Of a DNA stretch of 62,700 nucleotides, positions 20,511-30,127 are shown one piece after another. Origin of the DNA: Pleionea mediterranea (GTDB lineage: Bacteria; Pseudomonadota; Gammaproteobacteria; Enterobacterales; Kangiellaceae); NCBI RefSeq assembly GCF_003148745.1, contig NZ_QGGU01000015.1, forward strand, positions 1-62,700, given 5' to 3'. Both the position numbers and the translations under genes were made by a program. Numbering within the stretch: position 1 is the first letter of the stretch; each line of letters begins with the position of its first letter. The notes beneath the pieces are model-generated. The model worked only from the letters and a program-made list of their open reading frames with translations. It had not been told where the DNA came from and did not search any database.

Positions 20511-21092
20511 ATGAAAATATTTAGCCCTCTGTATGATAAATGCCTGCGCTGGGCCAGACACAGACACGCGGTTTATTATTTAAGTGGCATGAGCATTGCC
20601 GAGTCAGTGTTTTTTCCCATTCCTGTGGATGTCATGCTGGCGCCCATGGCGTTGGCCAATAAGCAGAAAGCCTGGTTTTACGCCATGATCTGCACCTTAA
20701 CATCGGTGATCGGTGGGTTATTGGGTTACTGGTTAGGTGCCGAAATGTTTGATCTGGTTGAACCTGCCATTGCGTCCATGGGTTACACCGAGCGATTTGA
20801 AACCATTAAAACCTGGATGAATGATTACGGCTGGGTTGTGGTGTTTGTTGCTGGTTTTTCACCCATACCCTATAAACTCTTTACCATCAGTGCCGGACTC
20901 ATTGGTATGGCGCTATTGCCGTTTATGGTGGCGTCTATAATTGGCCGGGCGTCACGTTTTTACCTGGTATCGGCGCTTATGTATTTTGGTGGCGAAACCA
21001 TCGATCGTAAAATTAAGCCGATCATCGACTGGCTGGGCTGGATTGTTATTTTACTTGCAGTTGTTGGCTATTTGTTATACAAATACCTATAG
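20511..21092 (+). CDS. yqaA: YqaA-type membrane protein (DedA/VTT superfamily)
   Basis: This 193-residue inner-membrane protein belongs to the YqaA branch of the SNARE-associated/DedA superfamily. It has an amphipathic start, then FFPIPVDVMLAPMALANK, a re-entrant-type segment typical of the family, GGLLGYWLGAEMFD, and VVFVAGFSPIPYKLFTISAGL, the second conserved half. About four to five membrane segments are visible, the last at the C-terminus (GWIVILLAVVGYLLY). DedA-superfamily proteins are linked to lipid carrier transport; the substrate here is unknown. YqaA is often found between pcm and nlpD in gammaproteobacteria. Confidence 0.82.
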   Translation: MKIFSPLYDKCLRWARHRHAVYYLSGMSIAESVFFPIPVDVMLAPMALANKQKAWFYAMICTLTSVIGGLLGYWLGAEMFDLVEPAIASMGYTERFETIKTWMNDYGWVVVFVAGFSPIPYKLFTISAGLIGMALLPFMVASIIGRASRFYLVSALMYFGGETIDRKIKPIIDWLGWIVILLAVVGYLLYKYL

Positions 21093-21235
21093 TTATATAA
21101 ATCATGTAGTTACGGGTACTTCTTAAAGTAATTGTTAAGTTAAAACGATTATCAAGAATTACCCAAAATGGTTTTGAGTCGAAAGCCTGTTAAATCAATG
21201 TGTTATACGACTCAAAGGTTAAAATAGGGTGTTTC

Positions 21236-22150
21236 ATGCAAGAAATTGTCGCAAAAGTTACCTGTGGCATCTTAATTTCGCTGGCGTTGTTTGCCTGTGC
21301 GGAACACGTACCAGCACCCGTGATAAACCTGTCCTCTAACACCTACCGTCAGCCGCCTGCACCCGATGAAGATCTGTCCTTACCCGAATATCATGAAGTA
21401 AAACCGGGCGATACGCTGTTTTCCATCGCGTTTAACTACGGTCTCGATTATCGCGAGTTGGCAGAAATTAACGGTATAGAAGAAGGTTACCGAATTTATC
21501 CCGGTCAAAAACTTCGTTTTGCAGTGCAGCAAATACCCTATCGTGACGAAACATTCAATGCGGAAAAATTGCAGGTCGCAGTTCACAAGGCCCTTGGATT
21601 GCCTATACAAGCCGCTGATGAAGCAGAGTCCAGTAAAAATGCCAGTGAGAAGGTAAGTAATCGCTCTCCACAAAAGCCTGATGTTATTGCAAAGCCCAGG
21701 ACTAATAATAAAAAGAGATTAAAAAGTACTCGACAAAGCATTGCAAAATCAGTTAAAGGTCAATCAAGACTGTCGAAAGTTAATCGATGGTATTGGCCGG
21801 TAAAAGGCCCCATATTAAGCGGTTTTTCGAAAAAGTTGCACGGTAACAAAGGTGTCGATATTTCCGGAAAACCTGGTCAGCCCGTAAGAGCTGCCGCACC
21901 TGGTCGCGTGGTCTATCGCGGCAACTCGCTTAAAGGTTATGGAAACCTGATCATCGTGAAGCATAATGATGATTATTTAAGCGCTTACGCTCATAACAGT
22001 AAAATTCATGTCCGCGAGAACGAAATAGTTAAAGCTGGACAGGTTATTGCCGATATAGGAAATACTGGTGCGGATGAAAGTAAGTTGCACTTCGAAATTC
22101 GCTATCAGGGTAAGCCAGTTGATCCAACGAAGTTTTTACCAAAACTATAA
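21236..22150 (+). CDS. nlpD: Murein hydrolase activator NlpD (LysM plus degenerate M23)
   Basis: NlpD is an outer-membrane lipoprotein that activates the amidase AmiC during cell separation. From ATG 21236 the 304-residue protein has a lipoprotein signal (LFAC, C21); an upstream GTG at 21200 adds 12 residues before it and is less likely. A LysM domain follows (YHEVKPGDTLFSIAFNYGL to GQKLRF), then a basic Ser/Lys linker, and a C-terminal M23/LytM domain. The zinc motif HxxxD reads NKGVD, lacking the His, as in E. coli NlpD, so it should activate rather than cut. The rpoS promoter often lies inside nlpD; I cannot place it here with confidence. Confidence 0.92.
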   Translation: MQEIVAKVTCGILISLALFACAEHVPAPVINLSSNTYRQPPAPDEDLSLPEYHEVKPGDTLFSIAFNYGLDYRELAEINGIEEGYRIYPGQKLRFAVQQIPYRDETFNAEKLQVAVHKALGLPIQAADEAESSKNASEKVSNRSPQKPDVIAKPRTNNKKRLKSTRQSIAKSVKGQSRLSKVNRWYWPVKGPILSGFSKKLHGNKGVDISGKPGQPVRAAAPGRVVYRGNSLKGYGNLIIVKHNDDYLSAYAHNSKIHVRENEIVKAGQVIADIGNTGADESKLHFEIRYQGKPVDPTKFLPKL

Positions 22151-22221
22151 AAAGCAGTAGTGAGGATTCGTCTAAATTAGTGGCTTTTAAGGATTAAAAG
22201 ATACTGATTTAGTTGTAAATT

Positions 22222-22241
22222 TGCGGTTTTGCCGCATTTTT
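22222..22241 (+). terminator. Short hairpin with T-run between nlpD and rpoS
   Basis: TGCGG (22222-22226) pairs with CCGCA (22232-22236) across TTTTG, followed by five T. It ends 16 nt before the rpoS start, immediately ahead of the Shine-Dalgarno. It may attenuate nlpD readthrough or influence rpoS translation. Confidence 0.45.
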
Positions 22242-22257
22242 AGTGGAGAGGTGAGTG

Positions 22258-23211
22258 ATGAGCAAACAAAAACAACGCAAAAATGAAAAAGTAGCCGCTG
22301 TAGTGGAAGTCAATTCTGACTCCATTTCTGATAATATTTCTGATGAATATGCCGAATACCATAAAGTCCATGAGAAATCGCTTGATGCGACTCAGTTATA
22401 TTTGGGCGAAATTGGCATAAACGCACTGTTAACCGCTGAAGAAGAAGTTTTCTACTCTCGTAAAGCTCAAAAAGGTTGTGAGAAATCTCGCGCCAAAATG
22501 ATTGAGAGCAATCTTCGACTGGTTGTTAAAATCGCTCGTCGCTACACCAACCGTGGCTTAGCGCTGCTTGATTTGGTTGAAGAAGGTAATCTGGGTCTGA
22601 TCCGGGCGGTTGAAAAGTTTGATCCGGAACGTGGATTCCGTTTCTCAACCTACGCCACATGGTGGATCCGCCAAACCATCGAACGCGCCATCATGAATCA
22701 AACGCGAACCATTCGCTTACCGATCCATGTGGTGAAAGAATTAAACGTTTATCTACGAGCGTCACGTGAGCTGGCACAAACGCTGGACCACGAGCCAACG
22801 GCAGAAGATATTGCCGCCAAGTTGGATAAACCCGTTGAAGACGTTACCCGACTATTAGGGTTAAACGAGCGCATTGCGTCCGTTGATACTCCTTTTATGT
22901 CCGACTCTGAAAAGTCACTGCTGGATACTATTCCTGATGAACGTGACATGGGGCCGGCTGAAAAGCTGCAAGATGATGATCTGAAAAACAACATTGAACA
23001 CTGGTTAGGGGAGTTGGCCGAAAAACAACGTGAAGTTATTGCACGACGATTCGGTTTATTACACTACGAGCCCTCCACTCTGGAAGAAGTAGGTGTTGAA
23101 ATTGGCTTAACCCGTGAGCGTGTTCGTCAAATTCAGGTAGAAGCACTGCGTCGCTTAAGACAGTTGTTAGAAAAGCAGGGACTGTCGCTTGAGGCACTGT
23201 TTAAAGCCTAG
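22258..23211 (+). CDS. rpoS: RNA polymerase sigma factor RpoS
   Basis: RpoS directs general-stress and stationary-phase transcription. The start is ATG 22258 behind GAGAGGTGAG, one codon after a less likely GTG. The 317 residues show region 1.2 ([20 protein letters not shown]), region 2 ([20 protein letters not shown] and [20 protein letters not shown]), region 3 ([17 protein letters not shown]) and region 4.2 ([19 protein letters not shown]). It is a little shorter than the E. coli protein at 330 residues, mainly at the N-terminus. It closes the surE-pcm-nlpD-rpoS block. Confidence 0.96.
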   Translation: MSKQKQRKNEKVAAVVEVNSDSISDNISDEYAEYHKVHEKSLDATQLYLGEIGINALLTAEEEVFYSRKAQKGCEKSRAKMIESNLRLVVKIARRYTNRGLALLDLVEEGNLGLIRAVEKFDPERGFRFSTYATWWIRQTIERAIMNQTRTIRLPIHVVKELNVYLRASRELAQTLDHEPTAEDIAAKLDKPVEDVTRLLGLNERIASVDTPFMSDSEKSLLDTIPDERDMGPAEKLQDDDLKNNIEHWLGELAEKQREVIARRFGLLHYEPSTLEEVGVEIGLTRERVRQIQVEALRRLRQLLEKQGLSLEALFKA

Positions 23212-23248
23212 TCTCAATGTAGTCAATGCAGTTTGTAGTCTCTCATCC

Positions 23249-23273
23249 AAAGCCCACGTAAGTGGGCTTTTTT
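23249..23273 (+). terminator. Rho-independent terminator of rpoS
   Basis: AAAGCCCAC (23249-23257) pairs perfectly with GTGGGCTTT (23262-23270) around GTAA, followed by more T. It lies 38 bp after the rpoS stop. Confidence 0.9.
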
Positions 23274-23294
23274 GATCCAGATCTGGATCAAAAA
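23269..23294. repeat. 26-bp perfect palindrome with three GATC sites
   Basis: Five T, then GATCCAGATCTGGATC (23274-23289), then five A form a perfect palindrome that starts inside the T-run of the rpoS terminator. It contains three GATC sequences 6 bp apart. It may act as an extra terminator on either strand or as a protein-binding site. Confidence 0.65.
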
Positions 23295-23437
23295 TCCAAA
23301 TCTCTAAAGTTAATAGCTTTACGCCTTTTAAGAAACTTCGATAAGCGCAAAACTCTTTTAAAGTTAAATCGTTAATTATTATGGGGTTTCTTGCTACACT
23401 CGAACTATCAAAAATAAACTAATCAATAGGTGTACTT

Positions 23438-24130
23438 TTGTCAGTGTCACTGGAATCCTTTGAAACGATTTATCAACGGGCAGCTGAGCGAAAAGGCGGT
23501 GAAAAATCTCTGGAATCTTTGTTGTCAAAACCATTGAGTCAAAAACAGTTACTCAAATTAACTGACGCAAAAATTTTATCCGAGATGACGAAAAAAGTGT
23601 TTCAGTCAGGTTTTGTCTGGCGTGTGGTGCAAAACAAGTGGCCCTCTTTTGAAGAGGTCTTTTTTAATTTTGATATCGAAAAATTGCTAATGATGCCGCC
23701 TGACATGGTGGAACGAAAAGCCACCGATAAGCGAATTATTCGTAACCTGACAAAAGTTAAAAGCATTCAGAATAATGCCCTGATGATCAATGAGATCACA
23801 AAAGAGCATGGCAACTTTGTAAGCTGGCTAGCCAATTGGCCAGTTGATAATATGATAGGCCTGTGGAATGAATTAAAAAAACGCGGAGACAGACTGGGTG
23901 GTAATACGGGACCTTATGCGCTGAGAGCCATTGGTAAAGATACCTTTTTACTGACCCGTGATGTGGAAGCCTATTTTCGAAACCATCAAATTATAGACGG
24001 TGGCTTACGCAGCAAAAAATCATTAAAAACCATTCAAAACAGTTTTAATCAATGGCATCAAACGTCTGGTCGATCGATGCAGGAGTTAAGTATGCTGGTG
24101 TCATTTGGTGTTGGTGAGAATAGAGTGTAG
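23438..24130 (+). CDS. DNA-3-methyladenine glycosylase I-like protein
   Basis: The 230-residue protein resembles the HhH-GPD-type 3-methyladenine DNA glycosylases that remove alkylated bases. FETIYQRAAERKGGEKSLE at the start, VFQSGFVWRVVQNKWPSFEE, KKRGDRLGGNTGPYALR (helix-hairpin-helix region) and KDTFLLTRDVEAYF with the likely catalytic Asp fit the family. The start is a TTG at 23438 with AGGTG 5 nt upstream; no ATG is available nearby. It is preceded by the rpoS terminator and palindrome, so it has its own promoter in 23295-23437. E. coli Tag is only distantly similar. Confidence 0.75.
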   Translation: MSVSLESFETIYQRAAERKGGEKSLESLLSKPLSQKQLLKLTDAKILSEMTKKVFQSGFVWRVVQNKWPSFEEVFFNFDIEKLLMMPPDMVERKATDKRIIRNLTKVKSIQNNALMINEITKEHGNFVSWLANWPVDNMIGLWNELKKRGDRLGGNTGPYALRAIGKDTFLLTRDVEAYFRNHQIIDGGLRSKKSLKTIQNSFNQWHQTSGRSMQELSMLVSFGVGENRV

Positions 24131-24249
24131 GTGAGAATAGGCTGTGAGTTTTTCACTATTGATTTTAATAAATTTATTTACTAAATAATTTTTTCTTCAC
24201 ACGCTAAAACTGTTTAGTTAGACCTTTATACTAACAATAAGAGCATTTT

Positions 24250-24867
24250 ATGACCGTAACAACCTGGTTAAGCTTAGTACTGGTTTGTATGATAGGCGCT
24301 ATGTCTCCAGGCCCAAGTCTTGCGGTAGTTCTAAAGCATTCGCTTAATGGTAGTTTAAAAAATGGAATGTTAGCGGCTATCAGTCACGGTATTGGTGTCG
24401 GCTTATATGCAGCAGCTTCTTTGCTAGGCTTAGGCGGCTTAATGATGCAGTTTCCAAACGTTTACCAGGCACTGGTGTATTTGGGTGCCGCTTATTTGGC
24501 CTTTTTAGGTATAAAAATATTAACAACCGAATCCACTAAGACCAACTTAAATGTAACAAGCCGCAGCGAAAGTCCAATAAAGGCCATTCAAGATGGCTTT
24601 GCGATTGCTTTCTTAAACCCTAAGTTAGCGATATTTTTTCTGGCGTTATTTTCTCAGTTTATCGATCCTGACAGTATGACCATCACTATTGGCATAATTA
24701 TGTGTTTAACGGTTTTCATAATTGATACTGGCTGGTACATGATTGTGGCTATAGTGACAGAAATTTCTAAATCGAGGTTTGGCTTTACAAATTATAATCC
24801 ATGGCTGGATAAAGTGTTAGGAATCGTGTTTGTTGGCTTGGCAATTCGTGTTGTTGTGACTGTATAG
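24250..24867 (+). CDS. LysE/RhtB family amino-acid exporter
   Basis: The 205-residue membrane protein has the LysE/RhtB layout of about six helices. The opening TWLSLVLVCMIGAMSPGPS carries the family-typical PGP motif, followed by SLNGSLKNGMLAAISHGIGVG and YLGAAYLAFLGIKIL. AFLNPKLAIFFLALFSQF in the second half is also characteristic. Family members export amino acids or homoserine lactones; the substrate cannot be read from sequence. It converges with the cupin gene, 16 bp apart. Confidence 0.85.
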   Translation: MTVTTWLSLVLVCMIGAMSPGPSLAVVLKHSLNGSLKNGMLAAISHGIGVGLYAAASLLGLGGLMMQFPNVYQALVYLGAAYLAFLGIKILTTESTKTNLNVTSRSESPIKAIQDGFAIAFLNPKLAIFFLALFSQFIDPDSMTITIGIIMCLTVFIIDTGWYMIVAIVTEISKSRFGFTNYNPWLDKVLGIVFVGLAIRVVVTV

Positions 24868-24883
24868 TTTTATCCTTAAATAT

Positions 24884-25273
24884 TTATATCCATACATCAT
24901 TATCAGCGGTTAATTCACTGTCAGCATCACCAGTATTGATCACGCCTTTCGGCTCTATAATTAATACCTGACATTCTTGTTCAGCGACAGGTTTGTGTTC
25001 AACACCCTTAGGTACAACGTAAAGTTCATTCTCACACAGCTTAATAGTTTTATCTCGCAATAGTATGGTCATTTCGCCTTTCAGCACCAGAAAAGTTTCA
25101 TCCGTATGCTCGTGTTTATGCCAGGTAAATTCACCCTTTAATTTAACCAGTTTAAATTGATAGTCATTCATTTCAGCAATGACTTTGGGCGACCAGTGTT
25201 CAGAAAATAGCGAGAGTTTTTCCATCAAGTTAATTGATTTATTGGTTATAACTTTTGTCATTGTTTTATCCAT
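24884..25273 (-). CDS. Small cupin-domain protein
   Basis: This 129-residue protein is a single cupin barrel. Motif 1 is FTWHKHEHTDETFLVLKGEM, with the His and Glu metal ligands, and motif 2 is LYVVPKGVEHKPVA with the last His. Metal binding is therefore likely, while the reaction is unknown. Two early ATG codons (at 25273 and 25261) are possible starts. It converges with the LysE gene and stands 138 bp downstream of the amidohydrolase pair, separated by a terminator. Confidence 0.75.
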   Translation of the reverse strand: MDKTMTKVITNKSINLMEKLSLFSEHWSPKVIAEMNDYQFKLVKLKGEFTWHKHEHTDETFLVLKGEMTILLRDKTIKLCENELYVVPKGVEHKPVAEQECQVLIIEPKGVINTGDADSELTADNDVWI

Positions 25274-25305
25274 TCAAGGTATTGCATTTTATTAAACAGG
25301 TTAGC

Positions 25306-25355
25306 ATAAAAAAGCCACTTTACAGACACCAAAAGTAGGCGGCTATAAAGTGGCT
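25306..25355 (-). terminator. Terminator of the amidohydrolase operon
   Basis: AGCCACTTTA at 25313-25322 pairs perfectly with 25346-25355 across a 23-nt loop. On the minus strand the stem is followed by a T-run (the A-run at 25307-25312), fitting termination after the 25412-26713 gene. Confidence 0.75.
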
Positions 25356-25411
25356 CGTTTTATTTTTTAACAGGTTAATCTGACTCATTTAATTTCGTCA
25401 GATTGTTATGG

Positions 25412-26713
25412 TTAGTTTTTCTTTGAATACTTATCGTAAAGTTGTTTGTGTCGATTGTTTAAGTCGATGCTCCGACCTTCGATCATCACGGTGTCAACTT
25501 TATGGGTTAAGTGGTCAAATAAATCGCCCTGACTGATGACGATATTGGCCTGCTTGCCAACCTCAAGTGAACCCATTTTATCCGCCACGCCTAATATTTT
25601 TGCCGGTTCCAGTGTTACAGACTTTAAAGCCGTGCTAGGTGAGACACCATAAGCAACGGTTTGTCCTGCAGCAAAGGGCAGATCTCTTACATTCCAGTTA
25701 CCGTTGATGGCAAGGGCATAAGAGATACCATTTTGCTCCAGCACTGCGGGTGTTTTATAGGCACGATCCAGTCCTTCATCACTGCGCATTGGATGCCCCC
25801 ATGCAGAAGTAAATACAACAGGAATGTTATTGGATTTAATCAATTCAATTGCTTTATCCGCATCGCCAACGCCCACTAGCACAATTTTTATGTCTTGCTG
25901 TTTGGCAAAGTGAATGGCGCTTTCTATCTGGCGATAGTCATTGGCGTGAACAAACAAAGGCATGGTTTTGTCCAGGACTGGACGCATGGCTTCCCAGCGC
26001 ACATCAATGGCCGCGTTCGCATTGGCTGAACGGGCTTTATGGTAAGCTTTGATTTGCTCAAAGGTATCGCTTAATTGCTTTAATGCTTTGGCGTTGTCTT
26101 CTTTTTGCTTTTTAGGTGTACGGGTTTCCCAAAAAGATTTATTGATGCCAGCACGAGGCCAACGTAAGTGCATGCCAGTGCCTTTTTTGACCAGAGCGTC
26201 TTGCCAGTTCCAGCCATCAAGATGCATCAATGACGATTGACCATTTAGCCCACTACCAGTGGGTGCCACTTCAACATGGGTAATGCCGTTGCTGCGAATG
26301 GTGGGAATGATCTCCGAGTCTGCATTAAAGGCAATGTGTGCTTTTACTTCGGGTGTTGCACGACCGGTTTCGGCCATATCTCGGGTTGCACGTACGGCAC
26401 CAATTTCAACCAGACCAACCGTTGTGGTTAAGCCAATTAAACCGGGATAGACATGTTTGCCCTCGCCATTAATAACGGTAGCGTTTGTTGGCGCTGTCAG
26501 GTCTTGGCCGATGGCGGCTATTTTTCCATCTTTGATCAATAAGTCGTGATCTTGTTTTACTCCAGAGCTCACGGTGTACAGTGTTGCATCGGTGATCAAA
26601 ATTGGCGCATCCGGTTTTTTACCGGGAATCATATCGTTAGCCAGCAGCGCAGACGATAACGTTAAAGCAGCAGTACTGGCAATCAGTTTAGTAAGAGTTA
26701 AGCAACGCATCAT
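25412..26713 (-). CDS. Exported amidohydrolase-like protein, metal motif altered
   Basis: The 433-residue protein starts with a signal peptide (about 1-25) and has the amidohydrolase N-terminal beta-sandwich (ILITDATLYTVSSG, DLLIKDGKIAAIGQD) and the C-terminal return (GVSPSTALKSVTLEPAKILG, GSLEVGKQANIVI). Where active members have HxH after the first barrel strand, this one reads YPGLIGLTTTVGL, so the first two metal ligands are missing. The start is the first of two ATGs with AAGGAG upstream, and its ATG shares one base with the stop of the preceding gene (TAATG), indicating tight coupling. The pair may work as one complex; the substrate is unknown. Confidence 0.75.
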   Translation of the reverse strand: MMRCLTLTKLIASTAALTLSSALLANDMIPGKKPDAPILITDATLYTVSSGVKQDHDLLIKDGKIAAIGQDLTAPTNATVINGEGKHVYPGLIGLTTTVGLVEIGAVRATRDMAETGRATPEVKAHIAFNADSEIIPTIRSNGITHVEVAPTGSGLNGQSSLMHLDGWNWQDALVKKGTGMHLRWPRAGINKSFWETRTPKKQKEDNAKALKQLSDTFEQIKAYHKARSANANAAIDVRWEAMRPVLDKTMPLFVHANDYRQIESAIHFAKQQDIKIVLVGVGDADKAIELIKSNNIPVVFTSAWGHPMRSDEGLDRAYKTPAVLEQNGISYALAINGNWNVRDLPFAAGQTVAYGVSPSTALKSVTLEPAKILGVADKMGSLEVGKQANIVISQGDLFDHLTHKVDTVMIEGRSIDLNNRHKQLYDKYSKKN

Positions 26714-29700
26714 TAGTGTGCTCCTTGATAGTGTTGGCCATGTGAGTGGGCATCTTGTCGAGTTTGTTGCCAGTGCCAGAAGTCGAAGTTATCTTCACAG
26801 TGCCAGGCAGGCTCTTCTTTTAATAAGTAGCGTTCGTTGGACGCGAAGGTTTTGCTGTTATCGCCATTGCTTTCTTTTCCGTTGCTGTCTTTACCGTTAG
26901 ATGAAGACTTATCACCACCTAAAACCTTCTGGATCAGCTTGTTTTTTTCTTCCGCTAATGCCACACGCATGTTTGCATCGGCTGCGCGGTCAAAGTATTT
27001 GCGGCCGTCAATCCAGGTTTGTTCCACTTTTGTGTAAATCGAAAGTGGGTTACCACTCCAGATAACAAAGTCGGCGTGCTTATCTTCGGTAAGGCTGCCG
27101 GTGTAGCGATCAACTTTTAATTGTTTTGCTGGATTAATGGTTACCATTTTGATGGCATCTTCCGGTTTCATGCCACAGTAGTTGATGGACTTGGCGGCTT
27201 CGGTGTTTAAACGACGAATCAAATCACCGCTGTCGGAGTTAACCGAAACATTGACGCCATTTTTCATCATCAAACAGGTATTGCCCGGTATGGCATCGTA
27301 AACTTCAAACTTATATGCCCACCAGTCAGCAAAGGTAGAAGCGCTGGCTCCGTGCTTGGCCATTTCTTCGGCGACCTTGTAGCCTTCAAGAATGTGGGTA
27401 AAGGTTTGAATTCTAAAATCAAAATCTTCGGCGATTTTCATCAGACTTAAAATTTCCGATGCCACATAAGAGTGAGAATGGACAAAGCGTTTGCTTTCAA
27501 GAATTTCGTTTAATGTATCAAGACGAAAGTTTTTTCGTGGTGGCGCTGTTCGATCTTGCATACTGCCACTTAAGTCGTCGAACTTTTCGAAACTGGCTTT
27601 GTATTCTTGCGCACGTAAAAAGGCATCACGGACAATGGTTTCGACACCCATACGCGTTTGCGGGTAACGGATGGTAAATTTATCACCCCAGTTGCTCTGT
27701 TTAACATTTTCACCCAATGCGAATTTAATTGAACCGGGTGCCTGTTTAAACTTCATGCCTTCGGCGTCGCTGCCCCAACGTAACTTAATCACTTGCGCTT
27801 GTCCGCCAATTGGGTTTGCCGATCCGTGCAGTAATTGTGCGCTGGTGGTTCCACCGGCCAGTGCACGGTAAATGTTAATGTCATTTGGATTCACTACATC
27901 GCCAATGCGTACTTCGGCGGTGATGGCGTCACTGCCTTCGTTTACGCCTTTACTGATGGCAATATGTGAATGCTCGTCAATAATGCCCGCAGTAACGTGT
28001 TTGCCTGTGGCATCAATCACATCATAACCCCCTGGCGTGCTCAGGTTTTTGCCAACCTTATCGATTTTGCCATTGCGGATCAGCATGTCGCCATTTTCTA
28101 TCACACCCTGCTTATCGGAGGTCCATATGGTGGCGTTTTTAATATGAATGTTTTGTTGTTCAGGCTCTGCTGTCAAACCAAAGGCCCGATTAGGAAGTGT
28201 CACCTGGCTGACAAATTCTGCAGCCGTATCATCTTTGGTTTCAGCGTCATTATCGTTGTTACTTTGTGGCACCATGCGCGGCGCATTCAATGCGATTTTT
28301 TCGGCGGCTGGCGTTAATGCAAAACCGGTTAAAGTTTCATTTATCAGGCGAGTACTGAATCGATAAACACCCTCTATACCAAGCTTTGACAGATTGGCAC
28401 TGAATTGCATTTGATTATCACTGTGGTCATGCAATTTGATTTTGACGTTTTCGTCGCCTTTGACAATTTCTCCAGTGACTTTTTTCTCGGTTTGCTGCAG
28501 CTTTAAGGTCAGCAGGTCGTTGCCAATATTAAATCCATATTCACCAGCAAGAGCAGATGTAAACAGTGGCTTCATTTCGTGCTTTTTACCTTGCAGATAC
28601 ACCTGTTTTATTTTGCCATCTTTAAACAGGTTACCGTCGGCAATAACCAGATCGGCCATCATACCCGGCTTCAACTGTCCGGCATCTTTGTCAATTCCTG
28701 CGAGTTTTGCCGGAGTTGTGGTGAGTGCTGCCAACGCGTCTTTCTCTGAAAGGCCGTGCTTTAAAGCAACTTTAATTTGCTTCCAGAAATCGCCTGTGTT
28801 TTTTAAGCCATAATGGCTGAAGGCAAAGGGTATTTTATTCTCGGCCAATACTGCCGGGTTAGCTGGTGCGCGTTCCCAGTGTCTAAGTTCGGCTAATGAT
28901 GTGTCCAGTTGTGCTTCAAACGAACTGACGTCAGGCTTTTTTGGAAAGTTAGGTGCAACCACAAAAGTTGCATTTAATGCTTTGATATCGTTAATGCGAG
29001 TGTACTCGTGACCATCGGCAATGTAGGCAACGTCGACACGATATGGATCAAATAGAGGATCGGCTCGCATGGCGGATAAATGACCTTCGGGATCAAACAT
29101 CATTCCAACTCGGCTCAGCTCATTTAGATTTTCCAGCGCATCGTTGTATTCAACTGGTTCGCCAGTGATCAGGTGATCGGTTTTGCCCTTGGCATTTTGA
29201 TACCAGGCGCTGTCGCTGAGCGTTTGTCGGATAAGGGCAATGCTGCCCATTAGCGACGATGGGTAAGACTGTTTTGAGCTGCCTTTATTAAACGAGCCAA
29301 AATGTCGAGCATTGGCGTTATAAATTAATTCGTTCGGTAAACCATCGCCAAGAGAGACGGTAACCGACTGTCCTTGAAAGATACCGTCAATTTTGGCGGT
29401 CTGGACACTGGTAAAGCCGTTTTTAATGTAGTTTTTTGCGGACTTTTTATCGGCTTTAAACTCATCAACCCAGTCTACTTCAGCGTGGATCGCATCGTTC
29501 CAGGCATTGCCGCCTTTTCGATCGCCCTGATACTTTGGCGGCTCGCCCCATTTAAAGGCAGACTCGTTCTTTCCAAAAGCATAGTGACTGAATGGATCGA
29601 TAAATCCGGCGTATACCACATGATTGCTCAGGTCGACGGTTTTGGCGTCTGCGGGCGCTTTACCGCCACGCTTAACACTCATTATGCGACCATTGTCGAT

Positions 29701-29883
29701 GACCAGGGTGGCATCTTTAATTGATTTACCTGGCTCAATCATAACCGTGGCGTGAGTAAATGCGACTTTATTGGAGCTGCGATCGGTAATGCCATACACG
29801 TGGCTAGTCTGATCCGCCAATACAGTCTGGCATCCCATCACTGCCAATGTAGCGGCAAAAGCAGAGTGACTGATTTTGTTCAT
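26713..29883 (-). CDS. Large exported protein with two amidohydrolase modules
   Basis: The 1056-residue protein has a signal peptide (about 1-23) and two amidohydrolase-type halves. The first (about 30-440) carries HVVYAGFIDPFSHYAFG, where only the second His of HxH remains, and ends GQLKPGMMADLVIADGNLF. A beta-rich linker (about 450-560) follows. The second half (about 575-1010) has GIIDEHSHIAIS with HxH intact, ALAGGTTSAQLLHGSANPIGG and DKHADFVIWSGNPLSIY. An Asn/Gly/Ser/Lys-rich tail ends with HSHGQHYQGAH, possibly metal-binding. Only the second half looks catalytic. It is co-transcribed with the smaller amidohydrolase. Related tandem pairs occur in marine gammaproteobacteria, but I know no assigned substrate. 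Confidence 0.75.
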   Translation of the reverse strand: MNKISHSAFAATLAVMGCQTVLADQTSHVYGITDRSSNKVAFTHATVMIEPGKSIKDATLVIDNGRIMSVKRGGKAPADAKTVDLSNHVVYAGFIDPFSHYAFGKNESAFKWGEPPKYQGDRKGGNAWNDAIHAEVDWVDEFKADKKSAKNYIKNGFTSVQTAKIDGIFQGQSVTVSLGDGLPNELIYNANARHFGSFNKGSSKQSYPSSLMGSIALIRQTLSDSAWYQNAKGKTDHLITGEPVEYNDALENLNELSRVGMMFDPEGHLSAMRADPLFDPYRVDVAYIADGHEYTRINDIKALNATFVVAPNFPKKPDVSSFEAQLDTSLAELRHWERAPANPAVLAENKIPFAFSHYGLKNTGDFWKQIKVALKHGLSEKDALAALTTTPAKLAGIDKDAGQLKPGMMADLVIADGNLFKDGKIKQVYLQGKKHEMKPLFTSALAGEYGFNIGNDLLTLKLQQTEKKVTGEIVKGDENVKIKLHDHSDNQMQFSANLSKLGIEGVYRFSTRLINETLTGFALTPAAEKIALNAPRMVPQSNNDNDAETKDDTAAEFVSQVTLPNRAFGLTAEPEQQNIHIKNATIWTSDKQGVIENGDMLIRNGKIDKVGKNLSTPGGYDVIDATGKHVTAGIIDEHSHIAISKGVNEGSDAITAEVRIGDVVNPNDINIYRALAGGTTSAQLLHGSANPIGGQAQVIKLRWGSDAEGMKFKQAPGSIKFALGENVKQSNWGDKFTIRYPQTRMGVETIVRDAFLRAQEYKASFEKFDDLSGSMQDRTAPPRKNFRLDTLNEILESKRFVHSHSYVASEILSLMKIAEDFDFRIQTFTHILEGYKVAEEMAKHGASASTFADWWAYKFEVYDAIPGNTCLMMKNGVNVSVNSDSGDLIRRLNTEAAKSINYCGMKPEDAIKMVTINPAKQLKVDRYTGSLTEDKHADFVIWSGNPLSIYTKVEQTWIDGRKYFDRAADANMRVALAEEKNKLIQKVLGGDKSSSNGKDSNGKESNGDNSKTFASNERYLLKEEPAWHCEDNFDFWHWQQTRQDAHSHGQHYQGAH

Positions 29884-30127
29884 TGAATATTCTCTTAATT
29901 ATGATGACAAAGTGTGTAAGTCTCGCACAGACTGTGGTTGTGCGCTAATGTGGCCATATTGCTTAGGAAAGGTGGTAAGGTATTGAAAATAAAAGGGAAA
30001 ATATTGTTTTCTGGTTGATTTACATACTTTTTTACAAATTCTCAGACTGTGGCTCAATGAAATGAAGAAAATTGCATTGAGCTACTAACTGATTTGGCTA
30101 ACGCTCTGTAGTCTTTAACTTAATATT

